Shown here: one piece after another, positions 1 through 10,635 of the stretch
Numbering within the stretch: the first letter of the stretch is position 1
How the letters are laid out: every line of letters begins with the position of its first letter
Assembly (NCBI GenBank): GCA_018873245.2
Contig: JAEMBT020000008.1
Coordinates: 13,751,172 to 13,815,171, forward strand
Reading direction: 5' to 3'
Length of the DNA stretch: 64,000 nucleotides
Source: Archegozetes longisetosus
Taxonomy: Eukaryota > Arthropoda > Arachnida > Sarcoptiformes > Trhypochthoniidae
The notes under the pieces: model-generated
Seen by the model: the letters and a program-made list of their open reading frames with translations, nothing else
What the model was told of the DNA's origin: nothing
Database searches by the model: none
Program-made: the position numbers and the translations under genes

Positions 1-1
1 T

Positions 2-103
2 TCGCAACATCTGAAAAGAGCGATTCAGTTCGGTTCTCGTATTGCAAAGATCGAGGAAAACAGAGAGAAAGGCGAAGATCTTTGTTCACGACTTACGAGT
101 TAA
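2..103 (+). CDS. ASNSD1-like protein, C-terminal end (partial)
   Basis: This is the last 33 codons and stop (TAA 101-103) of a plus-strand gene that enters from the left edge. The tail reads KRAIQFGSRIAKIEENREKG and then DLCSRLTS. It resembles the conserved C-terminus of asparagine synthetase domain-containing protein 1, which in vertebrates has a KRAMQFGSRIAKMEK-like segment. That family has a glutamine-amidotransferase/asparagine-synthetase fold of poorly known substrate. The catalytic domains lie outside the window, so activity cannot be judged. The gene converges on the minus-strand CCPG1-like gene. AATAAA occurs at 116-121 and again at 235-240; the second is the better placed for a polyadenylation signal. 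The identification rests on a short segment and recalled family sequence. Confidence 0.7.
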   Translation, partial: SQHLKRAIQFGSRIAKIEENREKGEDLCSRLTS

Positions 104-837
104 TCGTATAACTGTAATAAATAAATTAATTTAAGAATATGATTTTGTATTAATCATTTTGCAAATTTTGTTAAATACCATTCAATTATAACTTAATCTT
201 TGTACCGGAATCAAGTTCCGACTATTTTTTAACAAATAAATATTAAGTTTAAAGAAATGAAGCCAATCAACAATTTTGGAAACGATCGAAACGAGTTCTA
301 GGTGCTCTAAATTAAACTTTTATTTAAATGCACTTTTAAATACAATTCTGATAGGAATACACACTTTATACATAATTTTACATATTTATCAATTAAGGAC
401 TTCAATAACTTAAGCTATTGAATATTATACAAAGTAATACATTCTACAAGCAATCATCACAAGTATTGCTGGACTACTAAAAATTTTAGAACCAAAAGCA
501 TAAACTTAACCAAAACTGATATCAAACGAACAAAACTATTGTTTACCACATTTTCTCATTTATCGCGTTTTTATCAACTTTATTAAATTGCTATACTTTT
601 CAACAATTAGCTGTAACATCAGTTAGACTTCATTTAAAACCAAACAGATTCAAAAAATAATTTTTTGCCTCTTTTGTCAAAGATGATCAACGATTAAACT
701 CTTAGTTACTATGATTTCGTGAAATTAATTTATATTAAATACAATAAGAATGAGATGTTCAATGATAGTGATAATGAATTGATAACATATACAGAAGAAT
801 TTAGTTCTATGTTTTCATACCGAACTAAATGAAGGTC
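104..837. other. Intergenic region between two convergent 3' ends
   Basis: This AT-rich stretch separates the stop codon of the ASNSD1-like gene (+) from that of the CCPG1-like gene (-). It probably consists mostly of the two 3' UTRs. AATAAA is present on the plus strand at 116-121 and 235-240, and on the minus strand at 584-579 and 324-319. No open reading frame with coding character was seen. Confidence 0.6.
579..584 (-). terminator. Possible poly(A) signal of the CCPG1-like gene
   Basis: AATAAA on the minus strand lies about 255 nt beyond the stop codon at 840-838. The hexamer is common by chance in AT-rich DNA, so only its position supports it. A second copy lies at 324-319. Confidence 0.3.
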
Positions 838-3800
838 TCACCTCTGCCTCGAACTAGAAGAACTATAGTGAACTTTATTCACGAATTGTTGGCTATCTCT
901 CAACTTTGTTTTTTTTGCTTTCGACTTTCCACCATCGATGTCATATTCCGTATTCAGTCGGGATTTCTTACCTTTTTTCAGGTACCAATTCACTTGGTCA
1001 GTATCACTGTCTTCGTCATCAGTTTCAATAACTCGATCGTTATCTTTTGCTTTATTAGGCTTTTTATCAATTCCAACAGTTTCTGTTTGTTGTTCTCTTC
1101 GATAGTTCGCGCGCTCGATAAACCAGTTCGCATTCGGTATTGTGTTTTCTTCAGTTTCTTCACCAGAACTGTATTGCTTGGCATACTTCTTAGACCATTT
1201 GTTGACCAGATCATTCCATTTATTGTCCAGATTTTGAATCAGTCGTGAAATCCTACCCGAAAAGTTTTCGACTCTAGCTTTCAAAGTCTTTTCATTAGTA
1301 ACAAGTTTTTCTCCTGCGTCTTGCAATTTACGCAAAGTGGTTTCCAAAAGTTTTGCCATTTTATAAGAAAGTTTTTCATTTCCATTCGATACAACACTTT
1401 TGAAATTTTGCAATTCTTCCCATTTGTTTTGCAAACGTTGGTTCAAATCAGACAAAATCGATTGAGTAATATTTATTCCATTATAGATCTCATTAGGAAT
1501 TATTGATTCACTTTTAGAAATCTGATCAAACATTGATTTGAGTCGGTCTCCAACTACTGATGAACCACTAACAAGAGCTTCTTTCAGAAGATTAGTTGAA
1601 TTCCAAATCCAGTCATAAATAATGGTTTCATCAAAATCTTTCTTATTATTTGCCTTATTGCGTATTTCTTCGTTTTTCAGTTTCATTTCTTCGTACATTT
1701 GTTTCCACTTCTTTGACTCGCTTTGTTCAGTCATCAACATATTCTTCAAACTATTCATCTGTTCTTCGAGTGCCAACAAATCTAAAGATGAATTTTCGTC
1801 ATCTTCTTCTTCTTCTTCAGAGATCAATTCCGGTTCTTGTGATTGACTGGACCAGCGAAGTCTAGCAATCGTAGATTTCAACTCATCATTTTCTAAAACC
1901 ATTTGATTAATTCGTTGTCTCAACAAATCTAATTTAACTGGAACGTTATTATCGGATTTTGGAAGTCTTGGAAGGGAATATCCATCATCTTCAGGGCTTA
2001 TAGTAGTTGGATTGTGGCCAACCATTGTTACCTGAGCCTCGAGTTGAGATATCGCTGCTTTCAGTTCATCATTCTCAGTCTGTAACTCATTGATTCTATC
2101 GTTTAGACTCTTTAAAATAACAGAATCTTCTTCCTCATCGCCTTCAATAATAGAACGCAGTTCCTTATTTTCATTTTCAAGTATTGCCACACGATTGCCC
2201 CATGACTTAACAATGACTTCATCGTCTTCTTCCTCCTCAACTAATTTCATTTTGAGCTCAGAATTTTCCACTTCAAGGTCTTGAACGCGTTTTTCTGATT
2301 GCTCTCCTTTATATTTGACTTCTTCCAGAGTTTTGAGAAGCTATCAATCAAATTATATTCAATGAGTTCAAAGGAACTTTAACATGCCAAGTTTGATGTC
2401 ATACCTGCAAGTGTTCCATTTGTTTCACTAGTAATCCAAGTTTCAAACTGTGAAACTCGTCGTTAGCACTCTTATTATCGCACTCTTTATCCGAAATTAT
2501 GTTTTCATGATTGCCTTTCAAGTGATAGTGTTTTTGCGTTTTCTCCAATAACTCCATCAGACCTTTGTTTTCAGAGAATAATTTTTCAAATTTTTCTTTC
2601 CAGTAATCGTTATTACTGTAACAAACCTTAGAAAACAACACAATAAAATTATTTATAGGTAAAGTAAATCTTAACTCAAACAAAGTTTAATGATTTATAA
2701 AAAAGAATTAAAAATAAGCCTTCATTTTCTATGGACTTGTTTGGTCTCTTTTTTAAACCATTTAACTGCATAAATAGTTTAAGGCTGTTTATAAAAATTA
2801 CTTTAGCATTTTGGTTATCTTGTGGCGTTTCACTCCAAGTTTTTGCCTGATTTTGCATGCAAACTACAAGTTCGTCTTGTAATTGTTTCAATTTCATGAC
2901 TTGTCCCAAAGATAACTGTTTCTGTTGTTTCCAATGGTTAGACCAACCAATAAAGTTTCCGATACCAAGACCAACAACAGTACTGACAGATAGAATGAGT
3001 ATGAGATTCAATTTACCATTGAGTCCAGTATTAGGTGTGTGAACATAAGCACGAACTCCACGCTTCAGTTCGACTTCAGTGCTCAGTTCTTTGTAGTTAA
3101 GACTCGATGATTCCGATAGATCTTCGTTTATGTAATCAGGACTGAGTAAATGCGATTGAAGCAAATACTGATCTCTTAAGAAACTCAAATTTGACATTTG
3201 AGAAACAACAGAACTCGAACATAGAGAAACAGTCGATGCCTCATCATCAGAACTTTCATCTTCAATCACATCAATATCACTCGAATGGCCCTCCAATTGA
3301 TTCGAATCAATCGGCTGCTCTTCTTCTTCAGCTGTTTCTGTTTTATCTTCTTTTACTTCTTCATTTTGTTTTGCTTCATCTGTTTCATTGTTAACAACTT
3401 GAGGGTCGTTGACATCACCATCAACTGTATCCTAGAAATAGATGCAATAGGATCAATCTAGAGCTATTCTTCATAATTGAAAGCATAACATATGAGATTA
3501 TTATGTATTTGTTAATGCGAATATTGTGTTTCAATCTTGAATTGAATATCGAATTACTTCGTGCTGATCAGAAAAAAGCTGCACGTGATATGCAATTTTT
3601 ATTTAATTATTCATCAGAGAGCTCTACTAAAGCAATTGAATGCAGTTTTATGCATTTTCTCAAGGCTCAATCAATATTAGGTTAAGCAAAAACTTAAGTC
3701 AAAGCTCTAAATCTAAATTATAATTGAAACAGTTTTTATAGAGTATATCTACGAAACTTTATTTCACTTCAAAAGATATGAAAATAAGCTTATGCGAAGT

Positions 3801-5932
3801 TATTAATGCTGAAATAAGCACAAAAGTTTAATTGACAAAACACCAGAGAAATTCATATTTTTGTTAATATAATATTCATTTGGGGAGATTTAAATAACAA
3901 AAAGTGTTTGAAGTTTTTCAATCTACCCTATATTTTAAATTGTGTAGCATTACGCAAGGTAATTTTTTTTGTAAAACTATCAACTTCCAGTTCAACATTT
4001 ATCAGTAAATCTCGAAAAAATCTAGTTAAATATAATCCTATAGCAAGTTTTCAAAGATATTCATATGCGAATCAACTCAAAAAACAGAGTTGATTTTGCA
4101 AGAGTACTAAATATTTTTTCATAGAAAGTCTTAACGAGAGATTCAATTCGTCGAAAATGAATTAAAAGTCCTAACAGAATCTTAATACAATCAAACCGAT
4201 AGCAATATGTATTTTATGAAAAAGGTTCAATGAATTACGTGACTTTGCACCAAAGTTTCGAAATTTATACTGATTAGAGATAATAGTGATTAATAGCACT
4301 TAGATTGGAAATAATGATCAAAAGTTGCTCAATTAAGCATTGAATAAACTAAAGAACAATCGAAAGTAGGGCTTTGGTATTGACTTTTAAATCAAGTACT
4401 AGTTGATAACGTTAGATATCAACTAATATATTAATGTGTCGGCAATTCTCAATGGCATACAGACAAAATAGAAGTCAAACAACTCAACCATGAATTGCAA
4501 CACATTGACTGTAAAATAGACATTCATAAAATTAGAAAATACCAAAATTAGTGCTAACATGACAAAATTATTACTAGCTCTACATTGAAACAGATGTATA
4601 AACACTCGAATGCATTCAACTAACTTTTTAGCCTATGCTTCGAGTGCAAAATCAATATCTAACATATTTTTGAACTGCTTTCCAAACAAAATCTCCAATA
4701 GAACTGAACGATCAATTATGGAATAATTAAAAGCAATAAATGTTGGAAATTTTCAGTCTTTATGCACCTGAAATTGACAACTAGTCATTAAACATTACTT
4801 ATAACATTGGCGTTTCATTAGACTAAGTCATTAGCAAAAATTTGAAGGGAAATTATGCTTTAGTTTACGCGATTAATTGATCATATTATTAGCCTAAATC
4901 AGTTTCTTTTATGAGTCAAAAATTCAGTGGAGATATGTCTAGCTTTTTTTAGCTAATGATAAAATAGTTATAATAGTTTCAAGTCCGGTATAACAATCGA
5001 AGTGATAAAACAATTGAAGAATGATAGACACTGAGTTTAACTGTACTAACATTAGTAAATATAGAGTTCAAGTGTTTCTAAGTATCATAAAACGAATTGA
5101 TGGGTTATCTTATCACGAGTGGGGATACAAAGATTATGAGTCACTAAGGACTTCGATAATAACTAGTGTGTGGCAAATTAAACATAGATCAGTTTGGTTC
5201 AACTCAAGGTTCGGTTGTGTTTAAGCCAATTAGAACTCGACTCGATATTAAACACTCTTATCTCAAGTATCTGTCAGTTCGGGTGTGTGTCTGATAGACA
5301 CCGATTGAGTCCATACCTCCACCTCAACTGTCAATTTCGTAGTCCATTTGACTTAATAGCACGTGTCTATCACTCTGCTCATTACTTTATTAGGAACTGA
5401 TGATCAACCATTGATCACAATAGAATCTTTTGCTTTAATCTAATACTTTTATCAATTCGTTTCAGTACATTATTGTTTCCTCACTTCAAAACTAAACATT
5501 CCATAACTTGAGGAAAAACTGAGTTGTTTTATGAGTTCATCGATAAGAGAAACAGACTTTCATTTTCTCATCACAATGTAAACAAAATAAAAGCAAGTTT
5601 AACAAGTTTTCAATACTTGGATCGAACTGACGACAAACGCATAGTAATTATCAAATTTAATAAATTATCTAAGCACCAAACATATATTTTGCAAAATCAA
5701 CAAAAATTAGTTAAAAATATTTATTCAATAGGAACCTGTTGTTCTTCGACAGTGTCTTCTTCTGATAGAATAGTCCATTCTTCGAAGGTTTGTGCGTCAT
5801 AATGACCACTATTCAATAATTGATCCAATTCTTCACTTGTGTTACTCTTGAATGAACGAATAAATAAATAATAAATTAACAAATTAGAATCAAAACAAAT
5901 GAAAACAACTCATAACTTACAGACGATTCCAT
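838..5932 (-). CDS. CCPG1/PBXIP1-like single-pass ER-membrane coiled-coil protein (candidate ER-phagy receptor)
   Basis: I join five exons: 5932-5921, 5846-5736, 3431-2802, 2626-2405 and 2340-838. All four junctions are phase 0 with GT-AG borders and give 825 aa. Exon 2 carries an acidic LIR-type motif, EEWTILSEED (W28-T-I-L31). An acidic low-complexity stretch follows, then SSDIDVI (about residues 91-97), which resembles the FIP200-binding SDI motifs of CCPG1. One hydrophobic span, about residues 182-204, contains LNLILILSVSTVVGLGIG. The rest is long, charged coiled coil with IxxLxxENxEL-type repeats and a basic, Ser-rich tail ending SSSSSRQR. This order (N-terminal LIR, SDI motif, membrane span, coiled coil) matches vertebrate CCPG1, which binds ATG8 proteins and FIP200 to drive ER-phagy. 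The cytosolic-N, lumenal-C topology is inferred. The 12-nt first exon and the 2.3-kb intron joining exons 2 and 3 are the least certain parts, and exon 2 has a weak donor (CAG|GTTCCT). A generic coiled-coil membrane protein is the alternative. Confidence 0.72.
3432..5735 (-). other. Intron 2 of the CCPG1-like gene
   Basis: This 2.3-kb AT-rich intron separates the LIR exon from the acidic/membrane-span exon. I saw no convincing further exon, transposon or tandem repeat in it. The small ORFs at 3503-3685, 4423-4605 and 5021-5400 show no recognisable domain and no splice context. An overlooked short exon cannot be excluded. Confidence 0.55.
5720..5725 (-). terminator. AATAAA overlapping an in-frame stop just after the LIR exon
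   Basis: If the exon 2 donor at 5735-5734 is not used, translation reads V-P-I-E and stops at TAA (5723-5721). AATAAA overlaps that stop. Intronic polyadenylation here would give a 45-aa protein that has the LIR motif but no membrane anchor. This is a sequence observation; its use is unproven. Confidence 0.3.
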
Positions 5933-6942
5933 AGTATTTACAAGTTTGAAAAACTTTCACCAAAATTATTATTAAATATACTCTGAATACTGTGAATCGT
6001 TCGCGATTGTCGTCATATATTGGTTAAGATTGAATAAAAACTAAATGTTTTTAAGATTCACAACTTAATGCTTAAACCATTCAATTAAAGACACATCAGT
6101 TTAAGGTTAGGCTCAAAGACCAATAATAGAAATGAAAGTAAACATTGAATGCATGATGTCTTCCATACAAAACATACGAAAATACTGTTAATCATATCTC
6201 AAACCAATCATGTCCTCATTCCCTCAAAGATTACAACAATATCAACTTGTACTCCACTTATTAGACTTTTATTTATTGACATTATTTATGAACTAAACAA
6301 ATTTTATTCAATGCACTGTTGGATAACGCAATGCAGCTGTAATGTACATTAGGTTTGAGCGAATAGATCAGCACTTCATTCATTCATTTTTACCTTTGAA
6401 TTTAACAATTCATTCAGATTTGATTGACGATAAATCTCAAAAATGAGCTGCTTGTTTGACAATAATTGGTTAATTTTGTAAATAAATCAATGAAATAATA
6501 TTTTGTGTTGATTGAGATATCGCGCATCACTAGCTATGAAATAAACTCTTAGAAATTACGTCAAATAAACACAATTTGTTAATACGTTTGAACAGTAATG
6601 TTTGGCTCGAAAACTGATTCAAAATATAGTTTGTCTTATCTGTATTTCACGTGCTTTCGATCAGTTCGACTAAAGTTTGAATTTAACGATAAGATTAAAA
6701 CATTGATAGTGAGTGTCCGTTAAAATTACGGATTATTTATCAACACATTATCTACTAGTTACTATACAATTCAATTTCTTGGTTCCCAATTAGATCCAAA
6801 ACATCTGCTATTAAGTCGAAATTGCGAGATAATTATTTCGAATTAATAATAGTTTTCCAGTTGAATATCAATTGATTTATATGTTGTTGTAGTCTGAAAA
6901 AAGTATTGTTTATTTATAGCGACATATCAGTTGAAAGACTTG
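5933..6942. promoter_or_regulatory. Shared upstream region of the divergent CCPG1-like and LRR genes
   Basis: About 1 kb separates the start codons of the minus-strand CCPG1-like gene and the plus-strand LRR gene, so it must hold both promoters. It is AT-rich and has no CpG-dense island. A TTTATAG...TATCAG pyrimidine-poor stretch just before 6931 could include a 3' splice site of a 5' UTR intron for the LRR gene. No individual binding site can be named with confidence. Confidence 0.45.
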
Positions 6943-9344
6943 ATGGCCACTGAAGACGAATCGATCGGTTCGTTCGATTATCCATTAGTTAATAGCGTTT
7001 CTGATGAATCACTTGATATGCGGTCCGATGTTTACGATTCTGATAATGAAACCTATTGTTATGACTGTGAGAAATGCGAGCACAGAGCTAAACAAAAGCA
7101 CGAATGCATTGATGGAAAACTTGTTTACGATTTCGAGCATTACTCGTCTATTCCTGAAACTATCTATTCTTTTGAATGCGTCACTCAATTAATATTCGAT
7201 TACAACCAGTTGTCGAGAATTCCCAAAGAATTTTGCCAAAAATTAAGTCAACTGAGAGTGTTGTCACTTTTGGGCAATAAACTGAATGAATTACCACCAA
7301 ATATACATCTATTGGAAGGTTTAGAAGAGCTTTATGTTGATGAGAATCACTTGAATTATTTGCCAGAAACGCTGTGCCAATTGAGTCAACTCAAAAAATT
7401 GCATGCTCAGGGAAATAGATTACGATTACTTCCCGACAGTATTGATCATTTAAAACAATTGGAATGTTTAAAACTTAACGAGAATAGACTTAAGTCATTA
7501 CCCACAACTTTTGGATTTCTCGCGAAGTTAGTCGAACTCGATCTCAGTTATAATTCGATATCTAGTTTACCCGAAACTTTTGGCTCATTATCACAGTTAC
7601 GTATTTTAAATTTGAGTTATAATAAGCTCTCTTTGTTGCCTTCGAGTTTTGAGAATTTGCCGAACATTGAAGTTTTTGAGCTCTCGACCAATTCTATAAA
7701 ACTATTGCCTGATTCGTTCGCTTCGGCCAAAAGCTTGAAGAAGTTGTATCTAGACAATAACGAGATCTGTATTCTTCCCAAATGGATTGGAGATATGGAA
7801 CTGGTCGAAGAGATCTCATTAAAGATTAATTATTTGAGGGGCGCTCAATTTCCTGAAAGTTTTGGTATTAAAAGCCAGAAGCTGATTAAGTTTGACATTA
7901 GCGGCAATTTGATTGAAGAACTGCCTCAATCTTTGGCACAAATCAAAACTTTACAGCTAATCGATACTGGAAGTCATCTTTTCGAACCTGAGCGCAGAAA
8001 GCACATGAGACAAGGAAATAATATCCAACACTTGCCAAAAGATTTTGGTTTGAATTTTATTAATATGAAAGAGTTGAGACTGGACGAGAATGATATCGAG
8101 GAGTTGCCGCAATGTTTCGGTGATGGAATGCCTAACCTGGAAATACTAGATCTCTATTGCAATATGATTGAGTACTTACCCGATTCTTTCTGTAAACTGA
8201 AAAGTCTTCGACATTTTTATATTGGTATGAATCGCTTGAAAAAGCTCCCACATCATTTTGGGAGTTTGACAGCTCTGGAAGAGTTGAGATTAGAATTAAA
8301 TCAGGTATTATTACAAGTATTTGAATAAGTCTCTATCTTATCAGGGAAATTAATAGATTAATTGTATGTTTTTCAATATACATGAATAGATTGTAATAAA
8401 GTTGATTATATTCTACAGTTGAAATGTTTGCCGCCAACATTCGATCAGCTAATAAATTTGCGTGTTTTGGATCTCTATGAGAACAAGTTCGACGCCTTTC
8501 CAGCAATATTGAAAAATCTGGAAAATATTAAATCATTGCAAGTTGGACTAGAAGTTAGTACTTCAGACGAATGATAAATCAAAAAATGTATAGAAATCGA
8601 ATGAATTTCAGTAATAACTAATAAAGATTGCGTATTTATGCGAACTATTGTAGATTTCAGAAATGGTGATCAAAGTGACAGCATCGCAACGAACAGAAAT
8701 AGAGAGATTAAAAAGAGCTTTAAGTCTGGGTGTAATTAGCAGAACTAAACTTAAAAGTCAATTATGGGACAATTCGTCTTCTGTTCCTCATGACCAGCAA
8801 AGCCAATCTATTGACATATCACTTCGATCATCAGGTTATTGTTCGCTACAAACATCTCAAGACCAAGTAGATAAAGAAGTTGATCATTTAGAAGAGTCAT
8901 GGGATACAGACGATTTTGATCCTCAACGACCATATTGTAAGCTATTAGTCAATTTGAATCTTATGGGTATTTTCAGATCATTCAAACTTATTGGGACTTA
9001 TCCAGACTTACTGAAGCATTTAATTTAATTTTTCATAATGAACAACCTTTGTTGTGCTATAAATAGTTAGAACTTGTACTCGAAGTTTGATTTCTCTTTT
9101 ATACTCTACATCATCATGTTACTCGTCTGTTGACACACTTTTTGTATTGATTTTATAATTAGTCTAAGTTTTATACAATTATTATTATTGATTAGTAAAC
9201 GAGCCGCTGACATATCCAAATTCTCATCGCATTCAAACACCTTTGGGCCAATTCAAGAACTTCGTGCCTCTAGAACTGCATCCACCAAGAATAAGGTTTA
9301 AACGACAAAAATTATCTACAGTTGAGGGACAATTTGATTTATGA
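6943..9344 (+). CDS. Leucine-rich-repeat protein, SHOC2-like repeat class
   Basis: Four exons, 6943-8304, 8419-8557, 8661-8936 and 9196-9344, have GT-AG borders and matching phases (0, 1, 1) and encode 641 aa. I chose the ATG at 6943; an upstream TTG in the same frame is not a likely start and a TGA lies further up. Residues 1-38 are acidic. A small Cys/His cluster follows (C39, C42, C45, H47, H53, C55). About 15 leucine-rich repeats of roughly 23 residues run from about residue 65 to 490 with the pattern LxxLxLxxNxLxxLPxxF, the class found in SHOC2/Sur-8 and similar adaptors. One repeat is disrupted around DTGSHLFEPERRKHMRQG. The tail is not LRR: it has a basic helix, a Ser/Gln-rich acidic stretch (SWDTDDFDP), and a Pro-rich end closing EGQFDL. 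The repeats suggest a protein-binding scaffold; the partner is unknown. It is not SHOC2 itself, which lacks this tail. Confidence 0.88.
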
Positions 9345-10314
9345 TTTTATATTAGTACTAATTTTCTCATAATTGCTTAAAATCATTTTGAAAAACTCAT
9401 TTCATTATTAAATACTATATTTTACTGATCAATAATATAGACGTTTTACGCAATGTTTAATTATATTTTCAATGAATGAACTCTTGTCTGTAAGATGAAA
9501 ATTAATTTAGTTTAGAAATATAAATGCGTGATTAGAATAGAAGAAAAATGAATTTTTTGGTTCAAGTTAATATTTTATAAGGCAAAGGAATGCCTGAACT
9601 TATTAACTGAACCGGTTTTTCTACATGTGAGAGACAGCCGTCTAAAGTCTGGGTCTCGTCTGCGTTTTTTCTATCAACTTTGGTGAAGGGAATCTCCAGT
9701 GCAGTAATAACTATTGCGTGTGTTTCATAATATATCATAAAATCACGTTAGACTGCCGTACGTACAATTATTAGAAGGAGTGACTTTCACTCTTAGAAGT
9801 AGAAATCAGGTTCTTATACAAGCAGTTTTTTATAGCTGACAAACTCTATATTGTGTCGCAATTTTTGTTATCAATGGTAAAAAAGTATATTATTTCACGG
9901 TTGCATTGAATCGAAGTCAGCAAAACTATAAGCATAATAGAGTATCACGAAGACTCACAAATGATCACTTCCTTTGATGTACTGTTGCGTAAATCTTACG
10001 AATGCAAACCTAACTTGAGACTCAAGTTTTGAGCTAACACTGACAGGGACTATATTTAGCTGTGAGTCAACAACAAGACTACTTTTGTTTTGATATTAAT
10101 GTTTATGTGAGACTGAGGGGGGATTCAATTTTAGCATTAGGTGTGATTCTTGTAGCAAAATATAGCTATAATTGTCTCAAAGTTTAACGTGTTTTTCTCA
10201 TTATAAATTCTCAATAATTACTTAGTTATCATCAAAAAGTCATATTCTAGTCTAGAATTTATGTTTTATTGCTAGTCAAGCTAACTAACAATTAAGGAAA
10301 CGCGCGATGTAGAC

Positions 10315-10635
10315 CAGGGCTTCCTAAACCGCAGCCGCGAGCCGCATGCGGCTCTCACGGAATCTTAATAAATATTCAGATGAACTTAAACTATGAAAAA
10401 GTATTTGAAAAAACTTTATAATAGGTTTTGTGGTATATTTCTTCAGTATTTTGTTAGTCAGGCTATAAGGTGAATAAATTTTCAGCTCCTGATACAATAG
10501 CAAAATTTTGAGAGCATAATAGTAAAATTCGATCAGAAATTGAAGCCTTTTTTCATTGTATTTCTTCACTATCTTCCGAAGTTGACGTTTATTTTTAGTA
10601 GAAGTTTCTGATACCTGACTTCAGCCGCACCCCTG
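10315..10635. mobile_element. hAT-like non-autonomous element or remnant
   Basis: The left boundary begins CAGGGCTTCC and runs into a GC-rich block around GAGCCGCATGCGGCTC in otherwise AT-rich DNA. The right boundary ends CCGCACCCCTG, so both ends start CAGGG when read inwards, as hAT terminal repeats do. No clean 8-bp target duplication is visible (flanks atgtagac and gatgactg). The 321-bp interior has no transposase. The left and right termini agree only in the first few bases and a nearby CGGC block, so they may belong to an old or composite copy. Confidence 0.4.

Noticed and set aside
829..1865. Plus-strand ORFs opposite the CCPG1-like coiled-coil exon
   Set aside because: They are antisense to a well-supported exon and have the Phe/Ser-rich composition expected of its reverse complement.
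10324..10569. 81-codon minus-strand ORF
   Set aside because: It lies inside the hAT-like remnant and runs into its terminal GC-rich block; the composition is chance-like and no transposase motif is present.
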